Positions 26,221 to 33,632 of a stretch of 45,059 bases of DNA are shown piece after piece; the first letter of the stretch is position 1; every line of letters starts with the position of its first letter. The stretch is from Cupriavidus basilensis OR16 (GTDB lineage: Bacteria > Pseudomonadota > Gammaproteobacteria > Burkholderiales > Burkholderiaceae): assembly GCF_000243095.1 (NCBI RefSeq), contig NZ_AHJE01000014.1, positions 1-45,059 on the forward strand, written 5' to 3'. A program made the translations under genes and the position numbers. A model generated the notes under the pieces. It searched no databases. It saw only the letters and a list, made by a program, of their open reading frames with translations, and was not told the DNA's origin.

Positions 26221-27267
26221 TCAGCGCTGCTCCGGCATGCGGTCGATATCGCGCACCCAGACCACCCGGGTGGTATTGGCGTTGCCCAGCACTTCGCCGC
26301 GGTAGACCAGCGAGACCTGCATACGGCTCGCGCGCTCGTGGCGGATCAGCCCGTAGATCAGGAAATAGTGGGTACGTACGTCGAGCGTGCTGGTGGCGGT
26401 GTTAGGGTCGGCCTGCGGCGCCAGCGTACGCAATTGCGACTGGAGCTCACCAATGTTATTGAAGTAGGCGCGGTCGCGCTGGCGCACCACTTCGCGGGCG
26501 CGGTCCAGCGGCAGCTTGTCGATCACCGCGGCCAGCACTTCGGCCTCGGCGGTATTGGCATTGACCAGCGTGCGTTCGGGCAGCACGTCGACGAAGGGCG
26601 TCAGCGTGGCCACGATATCCGGCGTGTAGCCCGGGATGGCGAGCAGGTCATTGACGTCGTCGGGCGCGCGCAGCCCGCGCTGGTTGCCGGTGCTGCCATT
26701 GCTGGCGCCGGCGGCGCTTACCAGGTAGCGCGCGGTCGGCTCGGCCAGCGACGCGTTCAGGCCCAGTGTCTGCAGCAGGCGGCGGTAGATCGCCAGGCTG
26801 GGGGCGTCGATGGTGGCGACCCGGCCTTGGGATTCGCTTGCCGTCCACAGCACAAGGTTGGAGAGGTTGAAGCGGGCCTGGGCGTCGAGGATGCGGCCCG
26901 ACAGGAAGGAAGTCTCGCCTTCCTGGTCGGTGCGCAGCGCGGCGCCGAGGAAGTCCGACAGGCGGAGGAAGTCCGACAGGCGGGTTTCGGCGATCGGCAC
27001 CGCCCAGGGCTCGCCCAGCTGGTCCACGCTGGTGCGGCGCTGGTCGTCGCGCAGGATCAGGCGGGCCCAGTCGACGGCCGCGCGCTCGATCCAGCTGGCC
27101 TGGGCCAGCAGGCGCTGGTTCTCGATGGAGCGGATCTGCACCTGCTGGCGCCACAGCATGCCGGATACCACCACGACCGCCAGCGTGACCACCAGCAGGG
27201 CCGTGACCACAGCGGCGCCGCGCTGGCGGCGGCCGGCCAGCACAAGGGGAGCGGGGCGTTTGCTCAT
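26221..27267 (-). CDS. gspK: type II secretion minor pseudopilin GspK
   Basis: GspK caps the pseudopilus tip together with GspI and GspJ. It has 348 residues and starts MSKRPAPLVLAGRRQRGAAVVTALLVVTLAVVVV. The prepilin cleavage site is after RQRG, and Glu at mature position +5 is absent, as expected for GspK. The large inserted alpha domain includes LDAQARFNLSNLV and the calcium-binding region, and the C-terminal part reads RVVWVRDIDRMPEQR. An 18-bp tandem duplication inside the gene duplicates RLSDFL in frame. The ATG overlaps the gspJ stop by 4 bp. Confidence 0.93.
   Translation of the reverse strand: MSKRPAPLVLAGRRQRGAAVVTALLVVTLAVVVVSGMLWRQQVQIRSIENQRLLAQASWIERAAVDWARLILRDDQRRTSVDQLGEPWAVPIAETRLSDFLRLSDFLGAALRTDQEGETSFLSGRILDAQARFNLSNLVLWTASESQGRVATIDAPSLAIYRRLLQTLGLNASLAEPTARYLVSAAGASNGSTGNQRGLRAPDDVNDLLAIPGYTPDIVATLTPFVDVLPERTLVNANTAEAEVLAAVIDKLPLDRAREVVRQRDRAYFNNIGELQSQLRTLAPQADPNTATSTLDVRTHYFLIYGLIRHERASRMQVSLVYRGEVLGNANTTRVVWVRDIDRMPEQR
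26946..26981. repeat. 18-bp in-frame tandem duplication in gspK
   Basis: Two identical 18-bp copies (GAGGAAGTCCGACAGGCG) lie side by side and encode RLSDFL twice. They keep the reading frame. With the 22-bp duplication at 11619, this is the second perfect short tandem duplication inside a gene in this window. Confidence 0.93.
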
Positions 27268-27989
27268 AGGCCGGTCATGCAGATTTTCTGGAAGCGCCGC
27301 GGCGTGTCGCCATCGCCCATGCGCGCAGTGAGGTTGAGCTCGATCGCACGCACCGCCGTGGTGGCCACGCCCAGGCTGGCGCTTACGCCCGAGGCGGCCA
27401 CCGCGCTGGCGCTGGCATTGCCGCTGAGCAGCGCGGCGGCGATGCGGCCGTTCTCGGCCTGCCAGCCGCCGGGTTCGACCCAGACGCGCGCAGACAGGCT
27501 ATCGGCGTCGCCTACCAGCGGCCGCGCCAGGCTGCCGCCGCCACCCGCCTGGCGCAGCGCGATCATCGCCGCCTGCACCGCGCTGCGGTTGTCCGCCGGC
27601 GGGCTGGCCGCGCGTACCACGGTGTTGCCGTTGAGGCGGTAGACGACGACCTGCCACTGGGCGGGGCGGCCCTCGTCGCGGCGGTCGCGCACCATCAGCA
27701 ACTGGCCATTGCCGAGCTCGACCGGGTTGCCCTGCAGCAGGGTGGGGCTGGTCAGGTGCTCGCAGTCGGACTGGAACTGGCCATATAGCAGCTTGAGCGT
27801 ATTGAGGCGGTTATCGTGGTCGGTCAGGCGCTCCCGGCCGCGCGTCATCGCGTCCAGGCCGCGCCAGGCAATCACGGCGATCACCGCCAGCAAAGTGATG
27901 GCCACCAGCATTTCGAGCAGCGTGAAGCCGCGCATGGCCACGGCCCGGCGTGACCGGCCAAGGCACTTAAAGCAGGTTGCGCGTTTCAT
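27264..27989 (-). CDS. gspJ: type II secretion minor pseudopilin GspJ
   Basis: GspJ is a minor pseudopilin of the tip complex. It has 241 residues from the ATG at 27989 (MKRATCFKCLGRSRRAVAMRG). The prepilin motif RGFTLLEMLVAITLLAVIAVIAWRG gives Glu at +5 after G. The family block QFQSDCEHLTSPT and a C-terminal beta region follow. Starting at 27989 overlaps the gspI stop by 23 bp. A shorter start at 27935 (MRGFTLLEM) is equally possible, because neither has a clear ribosome-binding site. Confidence 0.91.
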   Translation of the reverse strand: MKRATCFKCLGRSRRAVAMRGFTLLEMLVAITLLAVIAVIAWRGLDAMTRGRERLTDHDNRLNTLKLLYGQFQSDCEHLTSPTLLQGNPVELGNGQLLMVRDRRDEGRPAQWQVVVYRLNGNTVVRAASPPADNRSAVQAAMIALRQAGGGGSLARPLVGDADSLSARVWVEPGGWQAENGRIAAALLSGNASASAVAASGVSASLGVATTAVRAIELNLTARMGDGDTPRRFQKICMTGL

Positions 27990-28395
27990 TGGGAACGATG
28001 GTGACGAGCCAGGCCAGGCGCACGGATTTGTCAGCGCCTGACGGATAGACCGCGATCTCGACGCGGCGGAAAGAGGGGTTGGGCGTGCCCGAGATGGTTT
28101 CCTCGCAGTACAGCTCCACGCCGCCCTGCGGGCAAGCGTAGCCGCGCGTGCCGGGCTCGGGCCAGGTCTTTGACAGGCGCAAGGTGGCGAGGTGGTTCTC
28201 GGCGCTCCATTCGGCCAGCATACGGGTCTGCAAGGCGGAGCCCGCCTCGATCATCGATCCCATCGCGCGCATGGCGGCGGTGAGCGCCACGGCCAGGATG
28301 GTCAGGGCGACCAGCACTTCGATCAACGTGAAGCCACGCGCCGGCGAGCGCTCGGGCTCGCGTGCCTGCGGCAGGGAGGGGCCTCGGCGCTTCAT
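27967..28395 (-). CDS. gspI: type II secretion minor pseudopilin GspI
   Basis: GspI is a 142-residue minor pseudopilin. It starts [44 protein letters not shown], with cleavage after ARG and Glu at +5. The rest is WSAENHLATLRLSKTWPEPG (the usual GspI WxAxNxLxxLRL block), a Cys pair (CPQGGVELYC) and a C-terminal beta-sheet. The ATG at 28395 overlaps the gspH stop by 4 bp. Confidence 0.92.
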   Translation of the reverse strand: MKRRGPSLPQAREPERSPARGFTLIEVLVALTILAVALTAAMRAMGSMIEAGSALQTRMLAEWSAENHLATLRLSKTWPEPGTRGYACPQGGVELYCEETISGTPNPSFRRVEIAVYPSGADKSVRLAWLVTIVPNETRNLL

Positions 28396-28919
28396 GGCGT
28401 GCTGGCGAAGTAGCGGCCGGTACCGTCGCTGGCCACGTCGATGCGGATGCCGCCACGCACCAGCACCACATGCTGAGGGCCTTCGATCAGCTCGCGCCCG
28501 AACACCAGGCGGGCGCCGCCGTTGCCGCGCCCGCCTTCGGTGACGGCCACGCCGTCGAGCTGCAGGCGCCATTTGGTTGGCGCGAACACGTCCCCGGCGA
28601 GCGGGGCCCAGCCAGACGGCGTGGCTTGCAGGAAACGCCAGCCGGCCGTGTCGGCCTCCCAGGCGATCGGCCGGGCGCGCAGTTGGGCTTCTTCCTGCGC
28701 GAGCTCGAACAGCCGCGCAATGCGCTGCCCGTCGTCGAGCACGCGGCCGCGCTCATTGGGCGCGGCATTGACGGCGACCAGCGAGATCACGATGCCGGCG
28801 ATCACCATCACCACCAGCAGTTCGAGCAAGGTGAAGCCACGGCCGCGATGGCCGCGCCGGACGTGAAGGCGCCGCTCCTGTGGCCAGGTGCTCATGGCTG
28901 CGCGCCCGGCCCGGATCAT
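28392..28919 (-). CDS. gspH: type II secretion minor pseudopilin GspH
   Basis: GspH joins the major pseudopilin to the tip complex. The frame opens at 28919 (MIRAGRAAMSTW); an ATG at 28895 (MSTWPQERRL) would give a 167-residue product with a more usual leader. The prepilin motif is GRGFTLLELLVVMVIAGIVISLV with Glu at +5, followed by LARLFELAQEEAQLRARPIAW. The stop overlaps the gspI start. Gene spacing from gspG is 13 bp. Confidence 0.91.
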   Translation of the reverse strand: MIRAGRAAMSTWPQERRLHVRRGHRGRGFTLLELLVVMVIAGIVISLVAVNAAPNERGRVLDDGQRIARLFELAQEEAQLRARPIAWEADTAGWRFLQATPSGWAPLAGDVFAPTKWRLQLDGVAVTEGGRGNGGARLVFGRELIEGPQHVVLVRGGIRIDVASDGTGRYFASTP

Positions 28920-28932
28920 GACAATGTTTCCT

Positions 28933-29403
28933 TTATTCCCAGTTGCCGATATCGGCGTCGTTGCCGCTGCCGCCGGCCTGGCCGTCGGCGCCGAAGCTGA
29001 ACACGTCGATTTCGCCGCGCACGCCCGGGTTCAAGTACTGGTATGGATGGCCCCAGGGATCCTTGGGCAGCTTTTCCAGGTAACCGCCGCCCTTCCAGTT
29101 GTTGGGCACGGGTTCGGTGGTGGGCTTGGCCACCAGTGCCGCAAGGCCTTGCTCGGTGGTGGGGTAACGGCTGTTGTCCAGGCGGTACAGCTTGAGCGCC
29201 TGCATGATCGAGGAGATATCCTGGCGCGCGGCGACGATACGGGCCTCGTCGGGGCGGCTCATGATCTTGGGGACCACCAGCGCGGCCAGCACGCCGAGGA
29301 TCACGATCACGACCATGATTTCGATCAGGGTAAAGCCGCGGGCACGGCGGTGGCCGAGGCGGGAGCTAGGGTCGGGGAGGGTGGCAACGTTCCTGCGCAT
29401 CAT
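28933..29403 (-). CDS. gspG: type II secretion major pseudopilin GspG
   Basis: GspG is the major pseudopilus subunit, 156 residues, and the first gene of the leftward operon. The prepilin motif [29 protein letters not shown] has Glu at +5. The C-terminal calcium-binding region reads [44 protein letters not shown]. Two adjacent ATGs (29403 and 29400) follow AAGG by about 8 bp. A possible -10 (TATACT on the leftward strand, 29485-29490) lies about 80 bp upstream in the divergent region shared with gspC. Confidence 0.95.
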   Translation of the reverse strand: MMRRNVATLPDPSSRLGHRRARGFTLIEIMVVIVILGVLAALVVPKIMSRPDEARIVAARQDISSIMQALKLYRLDNSRYPTTEQGLAALVAKPTTEPVPNNWKGGGYLEKLPKDPWGHPYQYLNPGVRGEIDVFSFGADGQAGGSGNDADIGNWE

Positions 29404-29683
29404 GGTTAGCCTTATGGAATATCTGGCGGAGCGCCCGCATTCATCCGCGTTTCATCCGCGTGGCGGCGGTCCAGTTGATCAAACAGTATAACCGCCACTT
29501 CATGACGACTTTGCGAGCGGGTGCTTGCATGTTCACCCGCGCATAACGGCGGGGAGGGCGAGGAAGGCGCGGAACGTACCGTTGCGCCTGTCGCGTGCCG
29601 ATGCGCCGCGGGCCTGGCGGAGGCAGACAGCTGTCATGCGGCTCTGGTAGGCTTGGTGCTTTGACGCCTACCAGCCCACTTCC

Positions 29684-30296
29684 GTGCAACTCTCCCTGCG
29701 GCCCGCTCTTCGCTTCAACCCCACCAGCCTCTGGCTGCCACGACTGGCCGGGCTCGTGCTGTTCGTTGCGCTGTGCGCCCTCGCGACCCGCTGGGCGCTG
29801 ACCTTCAGCGCGATGCAGACCATTGCCGTGCCGCAGGCGGCCCGCGTGGCGCAGACCGAGGCGGTCGAGACTGGCGCGGCCGGCACGCTGTTCGGCGGCA
29901 ACGCGCAGTCTGGCGTGCGCGACGTGCAGTTGATCGGGGTGGTAGCGGATATCGGCAGTGGTGCCGGCGCCGCCATTGTCTCGCTGGATGGCGGCCTGCC
30001 CAAGGCTGTGCGCGCGGGCACCGCCCTCTCGCCGCAGATCCGGCTGACCGAAGTCCGCGATCGCGGGATCGTGATCGAGCGCAATGGCGTGCGCCAGGAA
30101 ATTGCACTGCCTGTCCCGGCCATCGTCACGCGCGGCCCCGCGGCGGCGCCCCCCGGCTTTGCCGGCGGGAGCAGCGGCGCCGCTCTCCACGCCGATGCCG
30201 GTGCCCGCCACACCCATTCCCGCACCGCCGCCACAGTCCTTGCCGCAGCAGCCGTCCCAGCCGGGCGGCAACGAGCCCATCTCCGCCAAAGACTGA
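29684..30296 (+). CDS. gspC: type II secretion inner-membrane protein GspC, frame disturbed near the 3' end
   Basis: GspC links the inner-membrane platform to the GspD secretin. It uses a GTG start at 29684 (MQLSLRPALRFNPTSLW). The single membrane helix is residues about 20-38 (RLAGLVLFVALCALATRWAL), and the HR domain runs from TLFGGNAQSGVRDVQLIGVVADIG to IVIERNGVRQEIALPVPA. At a run of six Cs (30149-30154) the literal frame continues as unrelated sequence to 30361. With one C fewer, it continues as ALPAGAAAPLSTPMPVPAT to GGNEPISAKD and stops at 30296, the Pro-rich tail expected here. No PDZ domain is present, as in other short GspC. It is divergent from gspG. Confidence 0.85.
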
Positions 30297-30459
30297 CTTG
30301 TAACAGCGCCGCGCCATCTTATTTACCGTTACTTTCGGCGCCTTACGCCGGCGGCGCTTAACTGTGAGCCGCGTAACAACGTATTAGGTGGACCAACTTT
30401 CCAGCCTGGCGTGCGCTCTAATCCTTACCAGTCCACCGAGACGAAAAAGGAGCAAAGAC

Positions 30460-30951
30460 ATGCAAGGCAATCTCAAGGCACGATCGATCCGGAATTTCAT
30501 GGCCGCTTCGGCGGTCTTCCTGGCGATGGGCGGCACGGCTTTCGCCCAGACCGCAGCCCCCGCCGCGCCGGCTCCGGGGCCCCAGGCAGGCATGCGCCAC
30601 CATATGGAAGGGCATGGTGGCGGCATGTGGCTCAAATCGATCGATACCGACGGCGACGGCATGATTTCCAAGGCGGAGGCCGATGCGCTGTTCAACAAGA
30701 TCGATACCAATCACGACGGCAAGCTCGACAAGAGCGAACTGGCTGCCTATCGCAAGACGATGATGGAGCAGCGCCGCGCCGAGATGCAGGCCGAGTTCGA
30801 AGCCCGCTTCAAGGCGGCCGACAAGAACGGCGACGGTGCGCTGACCAAGGCAGAGGTGCAAGCCGGGATGCCGCATCTGGCCAAGCACTTCGACCAGATG
30901 CCCCGCAATGGCCAGCCTAACCCGGCAGCGCCGTCGAGCAGCGGTGACTGA
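30460..30951 (+). CDS. secreted EF-hand calcium-binding protein
   Basis: This 163-residue protein has a Sec signal peptide (MQGNLKARSIRNFMAASAVFLAMGG to AFAQ, cleavage about residue 30). The mature part carries three EF-hand loops: DTDGDGMISKAE (about 66-77), DTNHDGKLDKSE and DKNGDGALTKAE, the acidic positions 1, 3, 5 and 12 being complete in each. A His/Gly-rich stretch (RHHMEGHGGGM) precedes them. It is probably periplasmic and binds calcium; a specific role is unknown. AAGGAG lies 7 bp before the ATG. It follows gspC by 163 bp and ends at a strong terminator. Confidence 0.88.
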   Translation: MQGNLKARSIRNFMAASAVFLAMGGTAFAQTAAPAAPAPGPQAGMRHHMEGHGGGMWLKSIDTDGDGMISKAEADALFNKIDTNHDGKLDKSELAAYRKTMMEQRRAEMQAEFEARFKAADKNGDGALTKAEVQAGMPHLAKHFDQMPRNGQPNPAAPSSSGD

Positions 30952-31004
30952 GCGCGGTGACTGATTGAGGCAGGATCCACGGCGCGCCACGCCGTGGGCA
31001 GATG

Positions 31005-31040
31005 AAAAAAGCGCGACCGTTGCCGGCCGCGCTTTTTTTT
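31005..31040 (+). terminator. intrinsic terminator after the EF-hand gene
   Basis: The left arm AAAAAAGCGCGACCG pairs with CGGCCGCGCTTTTTT (one mismatch) around a TTGC loop. Eight Ts follow the GC stem. The arrangement is symmetrical and may act in both directions. Confidence 0.9.
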
Positions 31041-31270
31041 GCTCTGTGGCTGGCCGCTGTTGGCACCATCCTTGCCTTCCGAACGCTCGACCCGCCGGAT
31101 AGCCCACGCCCCTGAGGGCCGGAACGTCGAGCGCGATCGGGGCGCGCTTGCCATGGCGGTCTCGGATGCCCTGTTCCTGTGCACGGGCTGTGCGCTTCGG
31201 CACATCTTGCACCCGGAAGGCGATCGAGCAGGCTCAAAAGACGCTCGAGGAGACGGGGCACCACAAAAAA

Positions 31271-31299
31271 TTGCGTACTTGTGCACGGTTTGCTAAATT
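31271..31299 (+). promoter_or_regulatory. putative promoter and AT-rich dyad of the Lrp-type regulator
   Basis: TTGCGT (31271-31276), a 17-bp spacer and TAAATT (31294-31299) form a sigma70-like promoter about 45 bp before the GTG start. The palindrome TTTGCGCAAA (31298-31307) overlaps the start region and is a plausible autoregulatory site for an Lrp/AsnC protein. Confidence 0.5.
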
Positions 31300-31344
31300 T
31301 GCGCAAAAAAATTGCCGACAAACATATTGCGGAGCAACAATATC

Positions 31345-31836
31345 GTGAGCAAGGTGGAGCTGGACAAGATCGACAGGAAGATCCTGGAGGTGCTGCAGAC
31401 CAACGGGAGGCTGACCAACCTGGAAGTGGCCGAGCGCGTGAACCTGTCGCCCAGCCCCTGCCTGCGGCGCATCCGCCGGCTGGAGGAGGTGGGCGTGATT
31501 CGCCAGTACGCGGCGCTGCTGGAACCTGGCCGGATCGGGCTGGGGCTGCTGGCCTATATCAACGTACGGCTGGAGAAGCACGGCGGCGCGCCCAAGGGCA
31601 AGGCGCCGCTGGACTTGTTCCGCGCTGCCATCGAGATCTGGCCGGAAGTGGCCGCCTGCCACGCCATGACCGGCGAGATGGACCTGCTGCTCAAGGTCTA
31701 CGTGGAAGACATGGAGCATTTCGCACGCTTCATGAAGGACCACTTGCTGGCCCATCCCGCGGTCATCGACGTGCGCTCGAGCTTCGCGCTCGAATGCATC
31801 AAGGACACCACGGCCTTGCCGGTGCCGGGGAGCTGA
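31345..31836 (+). CDS. Lrp/AsnC family transcriptional regulator
   Basis: This 163-residue feast/famine regulator starts at GTG (MSKVELDKIDRKILEVLQTNGRLTNLEVAERVNLSPSPCLRRIRRLEEVGVIRQY), with the helix-turn-helix at residues about 20-50. The RAM ligand-binding domain follows (LLAYINVRLEKH, VAACHAMTGEMDLLLKVYVEDM). It likely responds to an amino acid. I preferred the GTG at 31345, which has GGAG 10 bp upstream, over a TTG at 31312. Target genes cannot be named; the convergent GNAT gene is not an obvious one. Confidence 0.92.
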   Translation: MSKVELDKIDRKILEVLQTNGRLTNLEVAERVNLSPSPCLRRIRRLEEVGVIRQYAALLEPGRIGLGLLAYINVRLEKHGGAPKGKAPLDLFRAAIEIWPEVAACHAMTGEMDLLLKVYVEDMEHFARFMKDHLLAHPAVIDVRSSFALECIKDTTALPVPGS

Positions 31837-31875
31837 GGGTCCAGCGGCAGTCCGCAATCACCGGCACCAAAGAAA

Positions 31876-31900
31876 ATGGCGCGCCGGGTGGGCGCGCCAT
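31876..31900 (-). terminator. intrinsic terminator between Lrp and GNAT genes
   Basis: A perfect 10-bp stem (ATGGCGCGCC / GGCGCGCCAT) closes on a GGGTG loop. On the leftward strand the stem is followed by TTTTCTTT, so it best serves the GNAT gene that ends at 31925. Confidence 0.7.
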
Positions 31901-31924
31901 GGATAGGCTGCTGGCGGGCTTCGC

Positions 31925-32623
31925 TTAGGCGGTGTGCTTTTGCGGCACCATCGAGCGCCAGAAACGCAGGCCGAAGCGGCGCGCATCGCGCAGGTTGCGG
32001 CGCACCATGTAATCGAAGTCGGCAACCTGTTCGTCGAGCGCCTCGGTCAGGCGGCTGACGGTATCGGCAGGCGGCAACTCAAGGTAGGCATCGGCTTCGC
32101 CGTACGCATACTGCACCTTCATGCCGGCTTTCTTGGCGATGTGCATCATGGCGGCGTTGCGCGACAGGCAGTGCATGTACAGGGTGCGCACATTGCTGTT
32201 GCGGCCGTGCATGGCCGCGCGCTCGAACAGCGAGCTGCCGATACCACGGCCACGCGCGCTCTGCGACACAGAAACGCCGAACTCGGCAACGCGGCCCTGC
32301 GTGTTGTCGCGCAGGTTGGCAAAGTGTCCCACGCCGATCAGTTCCAGGTGCTCGTCGTACACGCCGAACACGGTGTCGTGGTCGAAATCGATGCTGTCGA
32401 CGTAGGCTTCGATCACATGGTCGCCAACCGACTGGCCAAAACGGAGCAGGCGATCTTCCTCGCCCAGGGCGAGAAAATGCTTGAGCAGGCGCGAGCGATG
32501 ATGCGCAGCCAGCTCGCGCACCAGGGTGGTGGGGCGCTGCGAGGCCTGCGCGGCTGCGGCTGCACGGCGGAGATCTTCGTCGGATACGGCCCCGACGGCC
32601 TTGCTCAGTTCGAGCGGATTCAC
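31925..32623 (-). CDS. GNAT family N-acetyltransferase
   Basis: This 232-residue protein starts MNPLELSKAVGAVSDEDLRRAAAAAQASQRPTTLVRELAAHHRSRLLKHF. The acetyltransferase core is residues about 50-180: GVYDEHLELIGVGHFANL, GVSVSQSARGRGIGSSLFERAA (acetyl-CoA loop R-G-R-G-I-G) and LYMHCLSRNAAMMHIAKKAGM. A 40-residue helical C-terminus follows (RRNLRDARRFGLRFWRSM). The acceptor substrate is unknown. A TACAAT-like -10 at 32745-32750 on this strand may drive it. Confidence 0.87.
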   Translation of the reverse strand: MNPLELSKAVGAVSDEDLRRAAAAAQASQRPTTLVRELAAHHRSRLLKHFLALGEEDRLLRFGQSVGDHVIEAYVDSIDFDHDTVFGVYDEHLELIGVGHFANLRDNTQGRVAEFGVSVSQSARGRGIGSSLFERAAMHGRNSNVRTLYMHCLSRNAAMMHIAKKAGMKVQYAYGEADAYLELPPADTVSRLTEALDEQVADFDYMVRRNLRDARRFGLRFWRSMVPQKHTA

Positions 32624-33040
32624 TTTGTTTTCCTTGCGACGTAATCAGGTATGAAAATAGCACTCGGCGGGTGTTCGTCCATGCACTTTCGACCATCTGG
32701 CCAAGGTACAAGGGCAAACACCATCTTGCTGCATTGCAAAAAGTATTGTAGTGGATTTGTCAGCCCCACGTAAGGTGAGGGTTGCACCAACCTTGTTCGA
32801 TTTTGTAAATCCCAACTAAATCTATTTAAATCAATAGGTTATGTGATGAATGAGGGGCGCCATCCGCCCAGTGGTGTGGGTTTGCTGCAACGCCGCATAT
32901 TTGCTTTTCCCAGGTTGGGGAGCTGGATTGGCCCTGCCTTGGCACGAGGCAGCCCCGGCTATTCACGCTATCCCGTGATTTAAACACCCCATTTCGGCCG
33001 CGCGGCCGCAGCCGCGCAAGCCGTTTTTTCAGGATTTTTC
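32624..33040. other. 417-bp AT-rich divergent intergenic region
   Basis: No gene is seen. It is clearly more AT-rich than its surroundings. Rightward, TTGTTC (32793-32798), an 18-bp spacer and TAAATC (32817-32822) could be the kefF promoter. Leftward, TACAAT (32745-32750) could be the GNAT promoter. A 6-bp GC stem (33001-33016) precedes a T6 run near kefF but is not a standard terminator. Confidence 0.45.
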
Positions 33041-33622
33041 GTGGACCCCAAGGCCGAGCCCCCGATTCTCGTTATCTACGCCCACCCCAGGCCGCACCTG
33101 TCGCGTGTCAATCGTCCGCTGGCAGCCGCACTGGAGAGCCTGCCCGGCGTGACCGTGCACGATCTCTACTCCAGCTATACCGACTATGACATCGACGTGG
33201 TCGCGGAGCAGCGCGCGCTCGCGCGGGCCGGCACGCTGGTGCTGCAGTTCCCGGTGCAGTGGTACAGCATGCCGGCACTGCTCAAGCTGTGGGTGGACGA
33301 AGTGCTGGAGAGCGGCTGGGCTTACGGCCCCGGGGGCACGGCGCTGCGCGGCAAGTCCTTGATGGTGGTGGCCAGCACCGGTGGCCACGCCGACTCCTAC
33401 GGGCCCGACGGCACGCATGGCCACAGCCTCGAGGAATACATGCTGCCGCTGGCGCAGACCGCCGCGCTGTGCGGCATGAACTGGCTGTCGCCGCTGGTGC
33501 TGCACGATGCCAACCAGGCTGACGCCCAGGCACTGGCCGATCATATCGACCGGGTCACCGGCGTGCTGGGCGGTATCGCTGACGTCGCCCGTGGCGTTGC
33601 CGCTAACGCCGCCGCAAGCTGA
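33041..33622 (+). CDS. kefF: KefF-type quinone oxidoreductase / K+ efflux regulator
   Basis: This 193-residue flavodoxin-fold NAD(P)H:quinone oxidoreductase resembles the KefF ancillary subunit that activates the KefC glutathione-gated potassium efflux system. Signatures are ILVIYAHPRPHLSRVNRPL, LQFPVQWYSMPALLKLWVDEVLESGWAYGPGGTALRGK (flavin-binding and KefF-specific) and ASTGGHADSYGPDG. A GTG start at 33041 follows CAGGA by 6 bp. The kefC gene begins 10 bp after the stop, as expected for the pair. Confidence 0.92.
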   Translation: MDPKAEPPILVIYAHPRPHLSRVNRPLAAALESLPGVTVHDLYSSYTDYDIDVVAEQRALARAGTLVLQFPVQWYSMPALLKLWVDEVLESGWAYGPGGTALRGKSLMVVASTGGHADSYGPDGTHGHSLEEYMLPLAQTAALCGMNWLSPLVLHDANQADAQALADHIDRVTGVLGGIADVARGVAANAAAS

Positions 33623-33632
33623 GGAGCGCGCC

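Noticed and set aside
31041..31344. A short ORF (31148-31348) between the EF-hand and Lrp genes
   Set aside because: It has no ribosome-binding site or recognisable domain and overlaps the promoter of the Lrp-type gene.
33001..33034. A GC stem and T6 run just before kefF as a terminator or riboswitch
   Set aside because: The T-run is 13 nt from the 6-bp stem and next to the ribosome-binding site; no known riboswitch fold is seen.
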